Origin: Nocardioides caldifontis
GTDB taxonomy: Bacteria > Actinomycetota > Actinomycetes > Propionibacteriales > Nocardioidaceae
Assembly (NCBI RefSeq): GCF_008087345.1
Contig: NZ_ML701735.1
Span: 62,001 to 126,000, forward strand
Direction of reading: 5' to 3'
Length of the DNA: 64,000 nt
Under the pieces are notes generated by a model. The model was not told where the DNA came from, did not search any database, and saw only the letters and a list, made by a program, of their open reading frames with translations. Every line of letters starts with the position of its first letter. Within the stretch, counting starts at the first letter, position 1. Made by a program: the position numbers and the translations under genes. Shown here one piece after another: positions 1 through 9,970 of the stretch.

Positions 1-187
1 CTCGCTGCTCTTCGTCATCGGCGCGGCGATCGACGAGCGGGAGCTGACCACGTTCTCCCGCGACGCGCTGACGCAGTACGCCAACTCCACACCGCTCATC
101 GTCGCCGCCGCGGCGTACCTGATCATCACGCTCCCGCTGACCCGGCTCGTCGCCCGGCTCGAGCGCCGGCAGCAGAAGGCGAGGTGA
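1..187 (+). CDS. Amino-acid ABC transporter permease, C-terminal end only
   Basis: This is the last 61 codons of a gene whose start lies before the window; the reading frame begins at base 2. The fragment carries a motif resembling [13 protein letters not shown] followed by one hydrophobic membrane segment and a short basic tail (LERRQQKAR), which is how HisM/GlnP-type permeases of polar amino-acid importers end. Its stop codon overlaps the start of the ATPase gene by 4 bases (GTGA), so the two are translationally coupled parts of one importer. Substrate cannot be told from this fragment. Confidence 0.75.
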   Translation, partial: SLLFVIGAAIDERELTTFSRDALTQYANSTPLIVAAAAYLIITLPLTRLVARLERRQQKAR

Positions 188-945
188 CTCGAGTGACGTC
201 CACGCTCCCCGCCGGGACGCGCGCCATCGAGGTGCGCGACCTGCACAAGTACTTCGGCGACAACGAGGTGCTCAAGGGCATCGACTTCCACGTCGACCAG
301 GGTCAGGTGGTCTGTGTCATCGGCCCGTCCGGCTCCGGGAAGTCGACGCTGCTGCGCTGCGTGAACCGGCTCGAGGAGCCGACCTCCGGGACGATCCTCG
401 TCGAGGGGGTCGACATCTGCGACCCGGAGGTCGACCTCGACGAGATCCGCTCCCGGATCGGGATGGTCTTCCAGTCGTTCAACCTCTTCCCGCACCTCAG
501 CGTGATGCGGAACCTCACGATCGCCCAGCAGCGGGTGCGCCGGCGCTCCAAGGACGAGGCCGTCGAGATCGCCCGCAACAACCTCGCGAAGGTCGGGCTC
601 GCCGGCAAGGAGGACGCCTACCCCGCGCACCTCTCCGGCGGCCAGCAGCAGCGCGTCGCGATCGCCCGGGCGCTCTCGATGGACCCCGACATGATGCTGT
701 TCGACGAGCCGACCAGCGCGCTCGACCCCGAGCTCGTCGGCGACGTGCTCGGCGTGATGCGTGACCTGGCCGCCGACGGGATGACGATGATGGTCGTCAC
801 CCACGAGATGGGGTTCGCCCGGGAGGTCGGTGACAAGCTGGTCTTCATGGACGGCGGCGTCATCGTCGAGGAGGGCGACCCGCGCGAGGTGCTGGCCAAC
901 CCGCAGCACTCCCGCACCCAGGGGTTCCTCTCGAAGGTCCTCTGA
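184..945 (+). CDS. Polar amino-acid ABC transporter ATP-binding protein (GlnQ type)
   Basis: A 253-residue cytoplasmic ATPase that powers import by the preceding permease. Visible motifs in order are Walker [10 protein letters not shown] (about residue 47), Q-loop FQSFNLFPH, signature LSGGQQQR, Walker [13 protein letters not shown] and the switch histidine in VVTHEM. The FNLFPH segment and the ~250-residue length fit the HisP/GlnQ family for polar amino acids. The GTG start overlaps the permease stop; a second in-frame GTG three codons later is an alternative. No substrate-binding protein gene follows, so it must lie upstream of the window. The gene ends facing the secreted-protein gene, with 30 bases between the two stops. 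Confidence 0.93.
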   Translation: MTRVTSTLPAGTRAIEVRDLHKYFGDNEVLKGIDFHVDQGQVVCVIGPSGSGKSTLLRCVNRLEEPTSGTILVEGVDICDPEVDLDEIRSRIGMVFQSFNLFPHLSVMRNLTIAQQRVRRRSKDEAVEIARNNLAKVGLAGKEDAYPAHLSGGQQQRVAIARALSMDPDMMLFDEPTSALDPELVGDVLGVMRDLAADGMTMMVVTHEMGFAREVGDKLVFMDGGVIVEEGDPREVLANPQHSRTQGFLSKVL

Positions 946-975
946 CGCGCCCGGCCCCGGCCGGCGCCGACCCCG

Positions 976-3900
976 CTACTGCGAGGTCAGCACCGCCTCG
1001 AGGTCGAACGAGACGTTCGGCGTGTTCCGGTAGTTCAGGTGGGTCTCCACCGAGACGACGTTCTGCCCCGTCACCAGCAGGCTCGGCGGCACGTCGATCA
1101 CCACCGGGTTCGCCACCGCGGTCGCCGTGCTCCGGGCGGGCCCGGCGAAGGTGCCCACCGTGACCGTCCCGGCCGGCATGTTGCTCCGGCCCACCTCGAC
1201 CCCGTTGACGTAGACCACGATCCCGTCGTCGGCCCGCGTGGTCAGCCGCAGGTTCAGCGCCTGCGAGGCGTCCGCGACGGTGAACCTCTTGGTGAAGTAC
1301 GCCGCCAGCGGCCGGTTCGCCGTGTTGGTGGAGCAGCCGGCGCAGTCGATGTTCGTCGTCACGGGGTTCGCGGCGCCGGTGTTCCCGAAGCCGAACACGC
1401 CGTTGCCGACCGCCCACGCGGACGGGAAGGCGGCGAGCGTGTTCCACCCGGTGGGCGGCGCACCCGTGGCGTACCTCCAGCTCCACGCGGAGCCGCCCGC
1501 GACGACGGTCGAGTCCGTCGGGGTGCCGGTCGGCTCGCTGACCACCACGGTGCGGGTCTCGGTGTCGACCAGCCCGTCGGCGTCGGTCACGGTGAGCGTC
1601 ACGGTGTAGGTGCCGGCCGCGGCGTAGGTGTGGCTCGTCGTCGCGCCGGTGCCGGCGGGTGTCGAGTCGCCGAAGTCCCACGAGTAGGCGGCGGCCGGGA
1701 GCGGCTCGTCGTCGGTGGACGTCGAGGTGAAGGTCGCGGAGAGGCCGGTGGCCTGCGACGTGAACCCGGCGGTGGGCGGGGTGGGCTGCGGCCCGCTGCC
1801 GCCCAGTCCGGCGACCCCGGCCGCGAACAGGTCGGCGACCTCGGCGGCGGTGAGCGCCCGGGGGATCACCATCGGCTCGTCCACGCTGCCACTGAAGTAG
1901 TCGCTCAGCGGCCACTTGCGGGCATAGAAGTTGCGGCCGAAGACCAGCTGGGTGCTCGTCGTGTCGGCGTACCCGACCCGCAGGTAGCTCGGGCCCGGAG
2001 TGGCCGGCAGCCGTGTCATCGTCGCGCAGTCGGGCGAGGAGACGACGTTCGTGGTGCAGACCTGTCGCCAGCCGTCGACGTACAGGGTGCTGTTGCCGTT
2101 GCCGTCGTAGGTGGCGACGGCCTGGTGCCACCGGCCGTCGTTCCAGACCGGGCCCTGGTTGCGCACGCCGGTGCGGCCGAGCCCGAGGACCAGCGCGCCG
2201 TTGTTGTCCATGACGATGCTCCGGTCGGTGGTGCCGCCGGCGCCGGTCTGGTTGCTGGACAGGGCGAGCAGCACACCGCCCCGACGGGTGGTGGTCCGGA
2301 ACCACACGGCCTGCGTGAAGGCGGTCGAGGGCGTGATCGTGGTGTTCGACGTGACGTAGCCCGACGACCCGTTCAAGGTGATCGCGGTGTTGTCGGACGC
2401 GACTCCGGGGACCCCCGTCGTCACCCCGCCCTGAAGCTGGCCGGGCGTCCCGGCCGTGGTGCTGCTGTCCGCCACGCTGGTGCCGGACTCGCCGAGCCGC
2501 CACCAGACCGCCGGGTTCGTCGCGGAGTACGCCGAGGCGAACGGCGGCGGGGCCGAGGTGCGGACGGTTCCCGACACTGCGGTGGAGCGGGTGCTGGTGT
2601 GACCCGCGCCGTCGGTGGCGTCGACCCGGTAGGAGTGGGTCGAGCCGGGAGCGAGCCCGGTGTCGTCGAAGCGCAGCACGGGACGGGTCCAGTGCCAGGA
2701 CTCGACGGTCTGGGTCGCCGCGGCGATCGGCGTGTTGCTGCCGTCGCGGTAGAGACGGTAGGTGAGCGTCCCGGTGTCCGGGTCATGGGTGGCCGGCCAC
2801 TGGACGGTGAGGGTCCCGGCCGCGGTCGGCTGCACCGTCACGGGCATGCGCATGACGGTGTACGGCGTGACGTCGGGCCACGGGTCGCCGTTGAAGCTGC
2901 GCCCCACGACCTCCGGCGCGGCGGTGTCGCCGAGCGGCTCGAAGCGGGCGAGCCCCGCCTGGGTGGCGCCGTTGACCCGGGTGAAGTCGCCACCGACGAC
3001 GACCTGCCGGCCGTCCGAGGCCATCACCTGGGGACCGACGGAGGTGGTGCCGCCGGTCGCGGTGGCGTTGGTGTTCGGGCTCCAGTGCACGAAGCTGCCG
3101 TCGCGGACGTCCTGGCCGACGAGGTAGCGGTGGATGAACGCCTCGCGGGCCACGCCGCCGACGTAACCGCCGAAGGCACCGCCCTCCATGAAGGCGCAGT
3201 CGTGCTGGTGCGACCCCTTGTAGAGCACGCCGCCGGCCACCGCGAGTCCCTGGGACGCACCCAGGCAGGACGCGTTCCAAGCCATGGCGCCGTCGCTGAC
3301 GTTCGCCGCGTAGGTGCCCTCGTAGCACCCCGGCGGGTCGCCCTCGGCGGTCACATAGGCGGTGGTGCCGCTGACGACGATGTCCGTGGTGCGCCCGCCG
3401 CAGTTGGTGTTGATCGGCTGCTGGCCGAGGACGTTCGCGTTCCAGGTCTCGAGGGAGGCGTCCGTCGGGTCGAGGGAGACCATGCCGCCGGTGAGGACGC
3501 CGTTGACGGTCTGGAAGCTGCCGCCGGCCAGCACGCGGCTGCCGTCGGAGGCGAGGGCGAGCGCGTTCACCCGCGGCGACGGGGTCGTGTCGGGCGTCGG
3601 CGGCCCGGCGACCAAGGTCGGGTTGAAGGCCGCGTTGACCGCACCGGTGGCGGCCGTGACGGAGGCCAGGTTCGTGCGGGCCGCGCCGGCCGTGCCGCCG
3701 ACCCGGGTGAAGTCGCCGCCGATGTAGACGGTGGTGTTGGTCGGCGCGATCGCGTGCACCGCAGCGCTGGGGTTCGGGTTGAACGCGGTCACCAGCGCGC
3801 CGGTGGTCGGGTTGACCGCGGCGAGCCGGTTGCGCGTCGTGCCGTTGACCGTCGTGAAGTTGCCGCCGATGTAGAGCCGGGTGCCGTCCGGGGAGACCGC

Positions 3901-4278
3901 CAGCGCCGTGACGCGGGCCGCGGCGCCGGTCGAGGTGCGCAGGTTGACGTTGAAGGTGGTGATGAGGTTGCCGGTGCTTGCGTTGAACGCGGCGAGCCCG
4001 GTGCGGTTCGCCGCCGAGCCGGTGGTGCCCGCCGGCGGGAGCGCCTGGGTGAACTTGCCCCCGGCGTAGATCACGCCGTTGGCCACGGCGAGGGCGTCGA
4101 CCTCGCTGTTGGTCTGCCACATCCGCGACGCGGTGCCGCTGAGCACGTTGCCGCTGATCACGGCGGAAGCGGGTGTGCTGGTGACGGCGACCAGCGCCGC
4201 TGCGCCCAGCATCGACAGCAGGACGGACAGTGCGGCGGCGACAGACGTCGTCGACCGCGCACGACGGGCACGGGACAT
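976..4278 (-). CDS. Giant secreted beta-propeller/FN3/LamG/PKD protein, copy A
   Basis: A 1100-residue exported protein of unknown function. The start at 4278 is chosen because GGGGGGAA lies just upstream and an ordinary signal peptide follows (basic MSRARRAR, hydrophobic core, ASA cleavage site near residue 39). Residues ~50-450 contain repeated DG(S/T)R(L/V) and GGxFTxVNG units typical of bacterial beta-propellers. An FN3-like stretch (~490-580), a LamG/concanavalin-like domain (~610-800), a PKD domain (~810-905, SWDFGD) and a ~170-residue C-terminal module with YVNGVEVGRSNMP follow. A conserved Cys-containing segment ends in SHQHDC. A close paralog is encoded divergently at 4569-7751. There is no LPXTG or membrane anchor, so it is probably released or held by glycan binding. 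Confidence 0.88.
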   Translation of the reverse strand: MSRARRARSTTSVAAALSVLLSMLGAAALVAVTSTPASAVISGNVLSGTASRMWQTNSEVDALAVANGVIYAGGKFTQALPPAGTTGSAANRTGLAAFNASTGNLITTFNVNLRTSTGAAARVTALAVSPDGTRLYIGGNFTTVNGTTRNRLAAVNPTTGALVTAFNPNPSAAVHAIAPTNTTVYIGGDFTRVGGTAGAARTNLASVTAATGAVNAAFNPTLVAGPPTPDTTPSPRVNALALASDGSRVLAGGSFQTVNGVLTGGMVSLDPTDASLETWNANVLGQQPINTNCGGRTTDIVVSGTTAYVTAEGDPPGCYEGTYAANVSDGAMAWNASCLGASQGLAVAGGVLYKGSHQHDCAFMEGGAFGGYVGGVAREAFIHRYLVGQDVRDGSFVHWSPNTNATATGGTTSVGPQVMASDGRQVVVGGDFTRVNGATQAGLARFEPLGDTAAPEVVGRSFNGDPWPDVTPYTVMRMPVTVQPTAAGTLTVQWPATHDPDTGTLTYRLYRDGSNTPIAAATQTVESWHWTRPVLRFDDTGLAPGSTHSYRVDATDGAGHTSTRSTAVSGTVRTSAPPPFASAYSATNPAVWWRLGESGTSVADSSTTAGTPGQLQGGVTTGVPGVASDNTAITLNGSSGYVTSNTTITPSTAFTQAVWFRTTTRRGGVLLALSSNQTGAGGTTDRSIVMDNNGALVLGLGRTGVRNQGPVWNDGRWHQAVATYDGNGNSTLYVDGWRQVCTTNVVSSPDCATMTRLPATPGPSYLRVGYADTTSTQLVFGRNFYARKWPLSDYFSGSVDEPMVIPRALTAAEVADLFAAGVAGLGGSGPQPTPPTAGFTSQATGLSATFTSTSTDDEPLPAAAYSWDFGDSTPAGTGATTSHTYAAAGTYTVTLTVTDADGLVDTETRTVVVSEPTGTPTDSTVVAGGSAWSWRYATGAPPTGWNTLAAFPSAWAVGNGVFGFGNTGAANPVTTNIDCAGCSTNTANRPLAAYFTKRFTVADASQALNLRLTTRADDGIVVYVNGVEVGRSNMPAGTVTVGTFAGPARSTATAVANPVVIDVPPSLLVTGQNVVSVETHLNYRNTPNVSFDLEAVLTSQ

Positions 4279-4568
4279 GTGAGTTCCCCCCACGGAGAGA
4301 TGGTCGCTGAGCCCGCTGGCCCCCCAGCCTGGCTGTCGACGACGGTACGGCGGTCCGACCGGGCGTGACATGGACCATGTGCCCCACGTCCATGCCAATT
4401 GTCCGGGCTGGGTCCCGCGGGCTCGTGCTGAAGGCCCGCAACAACGGACATTCGTCCCTGTTCGGACGGTCCGGCTGCTCTTACCCTGAATCGATCAGTG
4501 GGGGGCCACTGGCCGCCGCGGTTCGCGGTGCAACTCGTGTGTTTCATCTTGTTGGGGGTTCTCGAACG

Positions 4569-7500
4569 ATGCTGTCGTCACGCATGCGCAGGCTGCTCGC
4601 CTGTGCCCTCGCCGGAGGGGTCGCCGCAGTGCCGGCGGTCGTCCTCGGGACCGGCCCCACCCCGGCCGCCGCCCAGGTCGGGGACAACCAGGTCAACGAG
4701 CCGGTGCTCAGCGGCGCCCCGAGCTCGATGTGGCAGACCAACAACAACGTCGAGGCGCTCGCCGTCAGCCGCGGCATCGTCTTCGCCGGTGGCACCTTCA
4801 CCCGGGTGCGCCCACCAGGCGCGGCCGCCGGGCAGAACGAGACGACGAGGACCTACCTCGCGGCGTTCAACGCCAACACCGGCGCGCTGCTGACCAACTT
4901 CAACCTGCAGCCCAACGCCCGGGTGCGCGACCTCTCGGTCTCCCCCGACGGCTCGCGGCTCTACGTGGTCGGCGCCTTCACGCGGATCAGCGGCACGGTG
5001 CGCAACCGGGTCGCGGCGATCACCATCCCGACGACCCCGACCGGCAGCTTCTCGCTGGTCTCCGGCTTCGCGCCCAACCTCTCCGGCGGCCAGGTCACCG
5101 CGGTCGACGCCACCGCCACCCGCGTCTACGCGTCGGGCAACTTCACCACGGTCAACGGCACCAGCAAGCCCTACATGGTCTCCCTGAACGCCACCAACGG
5201 CGCGATCGACACCGCCTTCAACACGACGCTCGCCGCGCCGCCGCCGTCCCTGTGGACCCCCGCCCCGAGCCCGGGAGCGCTGGCGGTCGAGGTGGCGCCG
5301 GACGGCAGCCGGGTCCTCATCGGCGGCGGCTTCCGGACCGTGAACGGCCAGGACATCGGCGGCATGGCCTCGCTGAACCCGGTGACGGGCGCGACCGAGC
5401 CGTGGCAGGCCAACACCGTGCAGCCGACCAACACCAACTGCTCGGGCCGGGTCACCGACATCATCGCCTCGGGCGACACCGCCTACGTGACCGGCGAGGG
5501 CGACCCGCCGGGGTGCTACGAGGGCACCTACGCCGCCCGGATCTCCGACGGTCAGATGCGGTGGAACAGCCCGTGCCTCGGCGCCTCGCTGGGCCTGGCG
5601 ATCATGGACGACGTCCTCTACAAGGCCTCGCACCAGCACGACTGCGCGTTCAGCCCCGGGGACGCCCGCGGCGGCTACGTCGGCGGCACCGACCGTGACA
5701 GCTTCATCTGGTACCGCCTGGTCGCCCAGAACATCGCGGACGGCAGCTTCGTGCACTGGGCGCCGAACACCAACGCGGTCACCGGCTCGAACCCCGTGGG
5801 CCCGCACGTGCTGGCCACCGACGGCACCCAGATGTTCGTCGGCGGTGACTTCACCCGGGTGAACAACACCAACCAGCAGGGCATCGCGAGGTTCGGTCGC
5901 ACGACGAACATCGCGCCGAACCGGCCGGCGGCGCCGTCGGCCATCTCGACCGGGGCCGGTGAGGTCACCGTCTCCTGGCCTGCGGTCTACGACCCCGACG
6001 ACGGCCACCTGACCTACAACCTCTACCGCGGCAACACGCTCCTCAGCTCGCAGCAGGTCGAGTCCTACCCGTGGAGCCGGCCCGTGATGAGGTTCGTGGA
6101 CCGGAACCGGCCGGTGGGCTCGACCCAGAGCTACTTCCTCCGGGTCACCGACGGCACCACCCAGGCGGCGGCCTCAGCGTCCACCTCCGTCGTCGTGCGA
6201 GGCGCCGACCCGCAGTCCTACGGCGACCTGGTCCGCAGCTACGGCGCCAGCCTCTACTGGGACATGGGCGGCAGCGGTTCGACGGTCGCGGACGGCTCGA
6301 CCGGTGGCGCGAACGCCGGCGAGCTCATCGGCAGCCCGACCCGCGGGACCGGCGTCACCTCGAGCAGCCAGGGGCTGCAGCTCAACGGCTCGAGCCAGTA
6401 CGTCACCTCGGCCTCGCAGCAGTCGCTCTCCGCGTCCTTCACCCAGTCGGTGTGGGTGCGGGGCACGACGATCGCCGGCGGCTCGCTGATGGCGGTCACC
6501 GACGTCAAGACCGGTGACGGCTCGATGTCCGACCGGGCGCTGACCATGGACAACAACGGCAACATCGTGTTCTCCGTGCACCGACCGCCACGGCCGGGCA
6601 GCCCGGACCCGCTCGGCCCCGGGTTGAACAACGTCCGGCTCCAGGGCCCGATCTACAACGACGGCGGCTGGCACCACGTGGTCGCGAGCTGGGACAACGC
6701 CACGGGCACCGCGTCGCTCTACATCGACGGCGTGCTCAACGGGACGTACGTCGGCACCGCCGGCGGGCTCACCTCGGGGTACTACCGGGTGGGCTACACC
6801 GACCTCGCCGAGGAGCAGGCCGTCTTCGGGCGCAACTTCTACAACCTGACGTGGCCCGGTTCGGAGTACTTCTCCGGCGGGGTCGACGAGGTGGCGGTCT
6901 TCCCGAGCGCCCTCTCCGCCACCCAGGTGCGGGAGCTGTTCTCGGCCGGCATGTCCGACGCCGCCGGCTCGACCAACGCGGCACCCACGGCGTCGTTCAC
7001 CGCCTCGGTGCAGGGCACCTCGGTCTCGTTCGACGCCTCGGCCTCCACTGACGACACCGGGATCGCCAGCTACGCCTGGAACTTCGGTGACGGCACGACC
7101 GGGACCGGCCGGACGACCAGCCACACCTACGCCCCGGGCAGCTACACCGCGACGCTCACCGTCACCGACGGTGGCGGGCTGACGAGCACCACCACGCGCT
7201 CGTTCACGGTGGCCGAGGAGCCGGGTGGCGAGACCGAGACGGTCGTGATCGAGAACGGGTCGGCGTGGCGCTGGCGCTACGCGGCGGGCGCCCCGCCCAC
7301 CGGGTGGACCGGCCGCACCTTCGTCGACACCACCTGGAGCAGCGGCAACGCGATCTTCGGTTGGGGCACGCCGGTGTCGACCAGCCTCGACATCTTCCCC
7401 GACACCGCCGACCGGCCCCGGGCGGCGTACTTCCGGCGCTCCTTCCAGGTCACCGACGCCTCCCGCGTGGTGCGGCTGCGGCTGACCTCGGTCGCCAACG

Positions 7501-7751
7501 ACGGCGTCGTGATCTACGTCAACGGCACCGAGGTGACCCGCAGCAACATGCCGACCGGCACGATCACCCAGAACTCCTACGCCTCCTCGGCGCGCAACGC
7601 GGCCACCGCCAACGCGTCCCCGGTGGTCGTGGACGTGCCGGTGAACCTGCTGGTCGACGGCACCAACGTGGTCACCGCCGAGACCCACGTGAACTACCGC
7701 AACACCCGCGACGTCGCGTTCGACCTCCGCGCGGTGCTCACCACCAACTAG
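4569..7751 (+). CDS. Giant secreted beta-propeller/FN3/LamG/PKD protein, copy B
   Basis: A 1060-residue paralog of the neighbouring divergent gene with the same domain order: signal peptide (MLSSRMRRLL, cleavage near AAA/Q), propeller repeats with GGxFTRV motifs, Cys-containing segment ending SHQHDC, FN3-like region, LamG-like domain, PKD domain (AWNFGDGTTG) and the C-terminal module with YVNGTEVTRSNMP. The ATG at 4569 has GGGGG about 12 bases upstream; the frame is open further 5' but that extension has no coding character. The two genes share a 290-base divergent intergenic region. The carbohydrate-binding-like LamG and C-terminal modules suggest surface adhesion or polysaccharide binding; no catalytic motif was recognised. 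Confidence 0.88.
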   Translation: MLSSRMRRLLACALAGGVAAVPAVVLGTGPTPAAAQVGDNQVNEPVLSGAPSSMWQTNNNVEALAVSRGIVFAGGTFTRVRPPGAAAGQNETTRTYLAAFNANTGALLTNFNLQPNARVRDLSVSPDGSRLYVVGAFTRISGTVRNRVAAITIPTTPTGSFSLVSGFAPNLSGGQVTAVDATATRVYASGNFTTVNGTSKPYMVSLNATNGAIDTAFNTTLAAPPPSLWTPAPSPGALAVEVAPDGSRVLIGGGFRTVNGQDIGGMASLNPVTGATEPWQANTVQPTNTNCSGRVTDIIASGDTAYVTGEGDPPGCYEGTYAARISDGQMRWNSPCLGASLGLAIMDDVLYKASHQHDCAFSPGDARGGYVGGTDRDSFIWYRLVAQNIADGSFVHWAPNTNAVTGSNPVGPHVLATDGTQMFVGGDFTRVNNTNQQGIARFGRTTNIAPNRPAAPSAISTGAGEVTVSWPAVYDPDDGHLTYNLYRGNTLLSSQQVESYPWSRPVMRFVDRNRPVGSTQSYFLRVTDGTTQAAASASTSVVVRGADPQSYGDLVRSYGASLYWDMGGSGSTVADGSTGGANAGELIGSPTRGTGVTSSSQGLQLNGSSQYVTSASQQSLSASFTQSVWVRGTTIAGGSLMAVTDVKTGDGSMSDRALTMDNNGNIVFSVHRPPRPGSPDPLGPGLNNVRLQGPIYNDGGWHHVVASWDNATGTASLYIDGVLNGTYVGTAGGLTSGYYRVGYTDLAEEQAVFGRNFYNLTWPGSEYFSGGVDEVAVFPSALSATQVRELFSAGMSDAAGSTNAAPTASFTASVQGTSVSFDASASTDDTGIASYAWNFGDGTTGTGRTTSHTYAPGSYTATLTVTDGGGLTSTTTRSFTVAEEPGGETETVVIENGSAWRWRYAAGAPPTGWTGRTFVDTTWSSGNAIFGWGTPVSTSLDIFPDTADRPRAAYFRRSFQVTDASRVVRLRLTSVANDGVVIYVNGTEVTRSNMPTGTITQNSYASSARNAATANASPVVVDVPVNLLVDGTNVVTAETHVNYRNTRDVAFDLRAVLTTN

Positions 7752-7762
7752 GGAACACCCAA

Positions 7763-7779
7763 GGCCGCCCGCGGCGGCC
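7763..7779. terminator. Possible bidirectional terminator hairpin
   Basis: A 6-bp perfect GC stem (GGCCGC/GCGGCC) with a 5-base loop lies in the 31-base gap between two convergent stop codons. There is no T-tract on either strand, so this is a structural guess based mainly on position. Confidence 0.35.
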
Positions 7780-7782
7780 GGC

Positions 7783-9588
7783 TCAGCCGGTCGCCCGGGT
7801 GGCCCAGGCGCGGATCATGTCGATCCGCGCCTGGAGCTGCTCCGCGGTCGCCACGGCGGCCGCGGGGCCGCCGCACTTCTGGCGCAGCGACGCGTGCGTC
7901 ACGCCGTGCGGCTGACCGGTGCGGTGGTTCCACGCCGCCACCAGCCCGTTGAGCTCGCGGCGCAGCAGCGCCAGCCGCTCATGGGTGGCCACCTCGGGCT
8001 CGGGCGCCGGCGCGGGTGCCGGCCCGTGCCCGTCCCCCTGCTTGCGGGCCCGCTCCGCCTGGCGGTGCCGGAGCAGGTCGCGGACCTGGTCGGGCTCGAG
8101 GAGCCCGGGGATCCCGAGGAAGTCCATCTCCTCCTCCGACCCGACGTGCACCTCGCCGGCGTGGCCGAACTCGCCGCCGTCGTACAGCACCCGGTCGAAG
8201 CGCGCCTCCGAGCCGAGCGCCTCGAAGGGGAGCAGCTGCTCCTCCGCGGACGCCGCCTCGGCGGCCTGCTCGCGGGCCAGCAGCTGCTCCTCGGCGGCGA
8301 AGATGTCGTCCTCGTCGGTCACCGGCCGGCCGAGCACGTGGTCGCGCTGGAGCTCCATCTCCGCGGCGAGGCCGAGCAGGTGGCCGGTCGACGGCAGGAA
8401 CACCGAGGCCGTCTCGCCGCGCTTGCGAGCCCGGACGAACCGACCCACCGCCTGGGCGAAGAAGAGCGGCGTCGTCGTGGTCGTGGCGTAGACGCCGACG
8501 GCGAGCCGCGGCACGTCGACCCCCTCGGAGACCATCCGGACCGCGACCATCCAGCGGTCGTCGCTCTCGGAGAACGCCGCGATCCGCTTCGAGGCCGCCT
8601 TCTCGTCGGAGAGCACCACGACCGGCTTGTGCCCGGTGAGCTCCTTCAGCGAGGCGGCGTACGCGCGGGCACTGTCCTGGTCGGAGGCGATCACCAGCCC
8701 ACCGGCGTCCGGGACGTGGCGGCGCACCTCGGTCAGCCGGGTGTCGGCCGCGGCGAGCACCGACGGGATCCAGGCGCCCTTGGGGTCGAGCGCTGTCCGC
8801 AGCGCCTGGGCGGTCATGTCCTTGGTGAGCGGCTCCCCCAGCCGGGCGGCGACCTCGTCGCCCGCGCGGGTGCGCCACTGCATCTGGCCGGAGTAGGCGA
8901 GGAAGAGCACCGGCCGCACGACGTGGTCGGCGAGGGCCTCGGCGTAGCCGTAGGTGTAGTCGGCGACGCTGCGCGGCACCCCGTCGGCACCGGGCGCGTA
9001 GGAGACGAACGGGATGGGGTTGACGTCGGAGCGGAACGGCGTGCCGGTCAGGGCGAGCCGGCGGTGGGCCGGGTCGAACGCCTCGCGGACCGCCTCGCCC
9101 CACGACATCGCGTCGCCGGCGTGGTGGATCTCGTCGAGGATCACCAGCGTCTTGAACCGCTCGGTGCGGATCCGCAGCGCGAGCGGGTTCACCGCGACGC
9201 CGGCGTAGGTGACCGCGATGCCGACGAAGTCCTTGCTCGTGCGCCCCTTGCCGCCGGAGTACGCCGGGTCGAGCGGGATGCCGGCCCGTGCGGCCGCCTC
9301 CGCCCACTGGGTCTTCAGGTGCTCGGTCGGCGCGACCACCGTGATCCGCTCGACCAGCCGCCGGGCCAGCAGCTCGGCGGCGATCGTCAGCGCGAACGTC
9401 GTCTTGCCCGCCCCGGGGGTCGCCACGGCCAGGAAGTCACGCGGCTGGGACGCGAAGTAGCGCTCGAAGGCCTCCGCCTGCCAGGCACGCAGGCTCGGCG
9501 CCGTGCCCCAGGCGGCGCGGTCGGGGTAGGCGGGCGGAAGTGCGGGTGAGGGGGTGGGCGCGGAGTCGGAGGAGAAGGGCAGGGTCAC
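7783..9588 (-). CDS. DEAD/DEAH-box superfamily II helicase
   Basis: A 601-residue ATP-dependent nucleic-acid helicase/translocase of the SSL2/XPB-like group. Motifs in order are Walker A ATPGAGKTTFAL (near residue 60), motif Ia VVAPTEHLKTQW, DEIHH box (LDEIHHAGDAM), motif III LTGTPFRS, motif V SEGVDVPRLAVGVYATT and motif VI QAVGRFVRARKRGE. A C-terminal acidic/basic extension ends with a Trp/Arg-containing tail. The GTG start has AGGACG a few bases upstream. Actinobacterial genomes commonly carry this helicase beside a DUF3039 gene, as here. Its substrate is unknown; a repair role is possible but not shown by the sequence. Confidence 0.88.
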   Translation of the reverse strand: MTLPFSSDSAPTPSPALPPAYPDRAAWGTAPSLRAWQAEAFERYFASQPRDFLAVATPGAGKTTFALTIAAELLARRLVERITVVAPTEHLKTQWAEAAARAGIPLDPAYSGGKGRTSKDFVGIAVTYAGVAVNPLALRIRTERFKTLVILDEIHHAGDAMSWGEAVREAFDPAHRRLALTGTPFRSDVNPIPFVSYAPGADGVPRSVADYTYGYAEALADHVVRPVLFLAYSGQMQWRTRAGDEVAARLGEPLTKDMTAQALRTALDPKGAWIPSVLAAADTRLTEVRRHVPDAGGLVIASDQDSARAYAASLKELTGHKPVVVLSDEKAASKRIAAFSESDDRWMVAVRMVSEGVDVPRLAVGVYATTTTTPLFFAQAVGRFVRARKRGETASVFLPSTGHLLGLAAEMELQRDHVLGRPVTDEDDIFAAEEQLLAREQAAEAASAEEQLLPFEALGSEARFDRVLYDGGEFGHAGEVHVGSEEEMDFLGIPGLLEPDQVRDLLRHRQAERARKQGDGHGPAPAPAPEPEVATHERLALLRRELNGLVAAWNHRTGQPHGVTHASLRQKCGGPAAAVATAEQLQARIDMIRAWATRATG

Positions 9589-9648
9589 GTCGTCCTGGGG
9601 TGCTCGGAGGGCGGGCGGGGCGGTGCGAGGAGAGCGCGGGACGCGGGG

Positions 9649-9900
9649 TCAGCCCTCCTGGTCGTCCTTCATGCTCTCCCAGACCTCCTTGCACTCCGGG
9701 CACACCGGGAACTTCTCGGGGGCCCGGCTGGGGACCCAGACCTTGCCGCAGAGCGCCACGACCGGGGTGCCCATGACCATCGCCTCGGTGAGCTTGTCCT
9801 TGTCCACGTAGTGCGAGAACCGCTCGTGGTCACCCTCGTCCGTCGGCTGGGTGCGACGGTCCTCGATGGTCTGGGCGCCGGGGCTGAATCCAGTGGTCAC
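9649..9900 (-). CDS. DUF3039 family protein
   Basis: An 83-residue protein that matches the actinobacterial DUF3039 family by its features: an acidic and polar N-terminus, SHYVDKDKLTEAMV, ALCGKVWVPSRAPEKFP, and a CPxC knuckle (VCPECKEVW) that with the earlier Cys could bind zinc. Translation starts at GTG. It precedes the helicase gene by 60 bases on the same strand, so the two are probably co-transcribed. The function of the family is not known. Confidence 0.85.
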   Translation of the reverse strand: MTTGFSPGAQTIEDRRTQPTDEGDHERFSHYVDKDKLTEAMVMGTPVVALCGKVWVPSRAPEKFPVCPECKEVWESMKDDQEG

Positions 9901-9970
9901 GGTGCGGGAGTCTACGCCGCGACCGGTGCCGCCCCGGGCAGCCGCCGCCGCTTCCGGAGCTCCTGTGGAG

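Noticed and set aside
1039-4368. Long plus-strand open frame opposite the first secreted protein.
   Set aside because: It has no recognisable domain and a composition of Gly/Arg/Val repeats typical of antisense frames in GC-rich genes, while the minus strand has a signal peptide and clear domains.
4279-4568. Promoters for the divergent secreted-protein genes.
   Set aside because: Ribosome sites are clear on both sides, but no convincing -35/-10 pair or dyad could be chosen by eye in these 290 bases.
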